Below, piece by piece: positions 5,488 through 5,551 of a DNA stretch of 5,551 bases. The stretch spans positions 1-5,551 of the forward strand of contig DAOTTW010000052.1 in the NCBI GenBank assembly GCA_034437615.1, written 5' to 3'. The notes under the pieces were generated by a model that had not been told where the DNA came from, ran no database searches, and saw only the letters and a program-made list of their open reading frames with translations. Within the stretch, counting starts at the first letter, position 1, and the number at the start of each line of letters is the position of its first letter. Origin of the DNA: DAOTTW01 sp034437615 (GTDB taxonomy: Bacteria > Chloroflexota > Anaerolineae > Aggregatilineales > Phototrophicaceae). The translations under genes were made by a program, and so were the position numbers.

Positions 5488-5551
5488 TCACAATCAAATG
5501 ACCGTTAGATAAATCAAGCTGTTGGGTGAATTTCATTTTAGAGGCAGGTTG

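Larger units (their letters stand above)
5350..5551. other. Upstream leader and intergenic region of the acyl-CoA dehydrogenase gene
   Basis: This AT-rich, non-coding stretch holds the ribosome site, an A-rich leader with a pentamer repeat (TTGTC, TTGTC, TTGTT at 5372-5386 on the plus strand), the 11-base inverted repeat and the extended -10 box. I see no convincing reading frame on either strand and nothing identifiable from about 5508 to the window end. Confidence 0.6.

Overview
The window holds four intact protein genes, all on the minus strand, separated by intergenic DNA unusually rich in short palindromic repeats. Right to left, in the direction of transcription, they are: an acyl-CoA dehydrogenase (5349-4159); a quinone-oxidoreductase-like MDR dehydrogenase (4159-3122) whose GTG start overlaps the dehydrogenase stop by one base; a CYTH-domain (class IV adenylate cyclase / triphosphatase-like) protein (2725-2123); and the catalytic subunit of a coenzyme-B12-dependent methylmalonyl-CoA mutase (1884-226). 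No tRNA, rRNA, CRISPR array, transposase or phage gene is visible.

Organism: a moderately GC-rich bacterium. A mutase catalytic chain without a fused cobalamin domain, next to fatty or branched-chain acyl-CoA genes, together with GTAGGGAC-type palindromes and a CCCTCACCCC/GGGAGAGGGG element, would fit a member of Chloroflexota (Anaerolineae-like). This is an inference from gene style and repeats, with modest confidence.

Layout: 1-225 is the non-coding 3' flank of the mutase gene and carries a paired palindromic repeat. 1885-2122 separates the mutase from the CYTH gene and carries a second pair. 2726-3121 is a 396-base repeat-packed gap with a single palindrome, a large CCCTCTCCC/GGGAGAGGG hairpin block and a third palindrome pair. 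5350-5551 is the leader and promoter region of the dehydrogenase-MDR operon. It has an extended -10 box and, at about the expected transcription start, a perfect 11-base inverted repeat that looks like a repressor operator or a 5'-end mRNA stem.

How the genes fit together: the dehydrogenase oxidises an acyl-CoA at the alpha-beta bond and its MDR partner probably acts on a related enoyl, carbonyl or quinone substrate. The mutase interconverts methylmalonyl-CoA and succinyl-CoA, the usual end of odd-chain fatty acid, valine, isoleucine and propionate breakdown. The shared theme is acyl-CoA catabolism. The CYTH protein does not clearly belong to that pathway and may be nucleotide- or polyphosphate-related. 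I see no novel multi-gene system here. The most noteworthy signals are the operator-like palindrome and the modular REP/BIME-like repeats.
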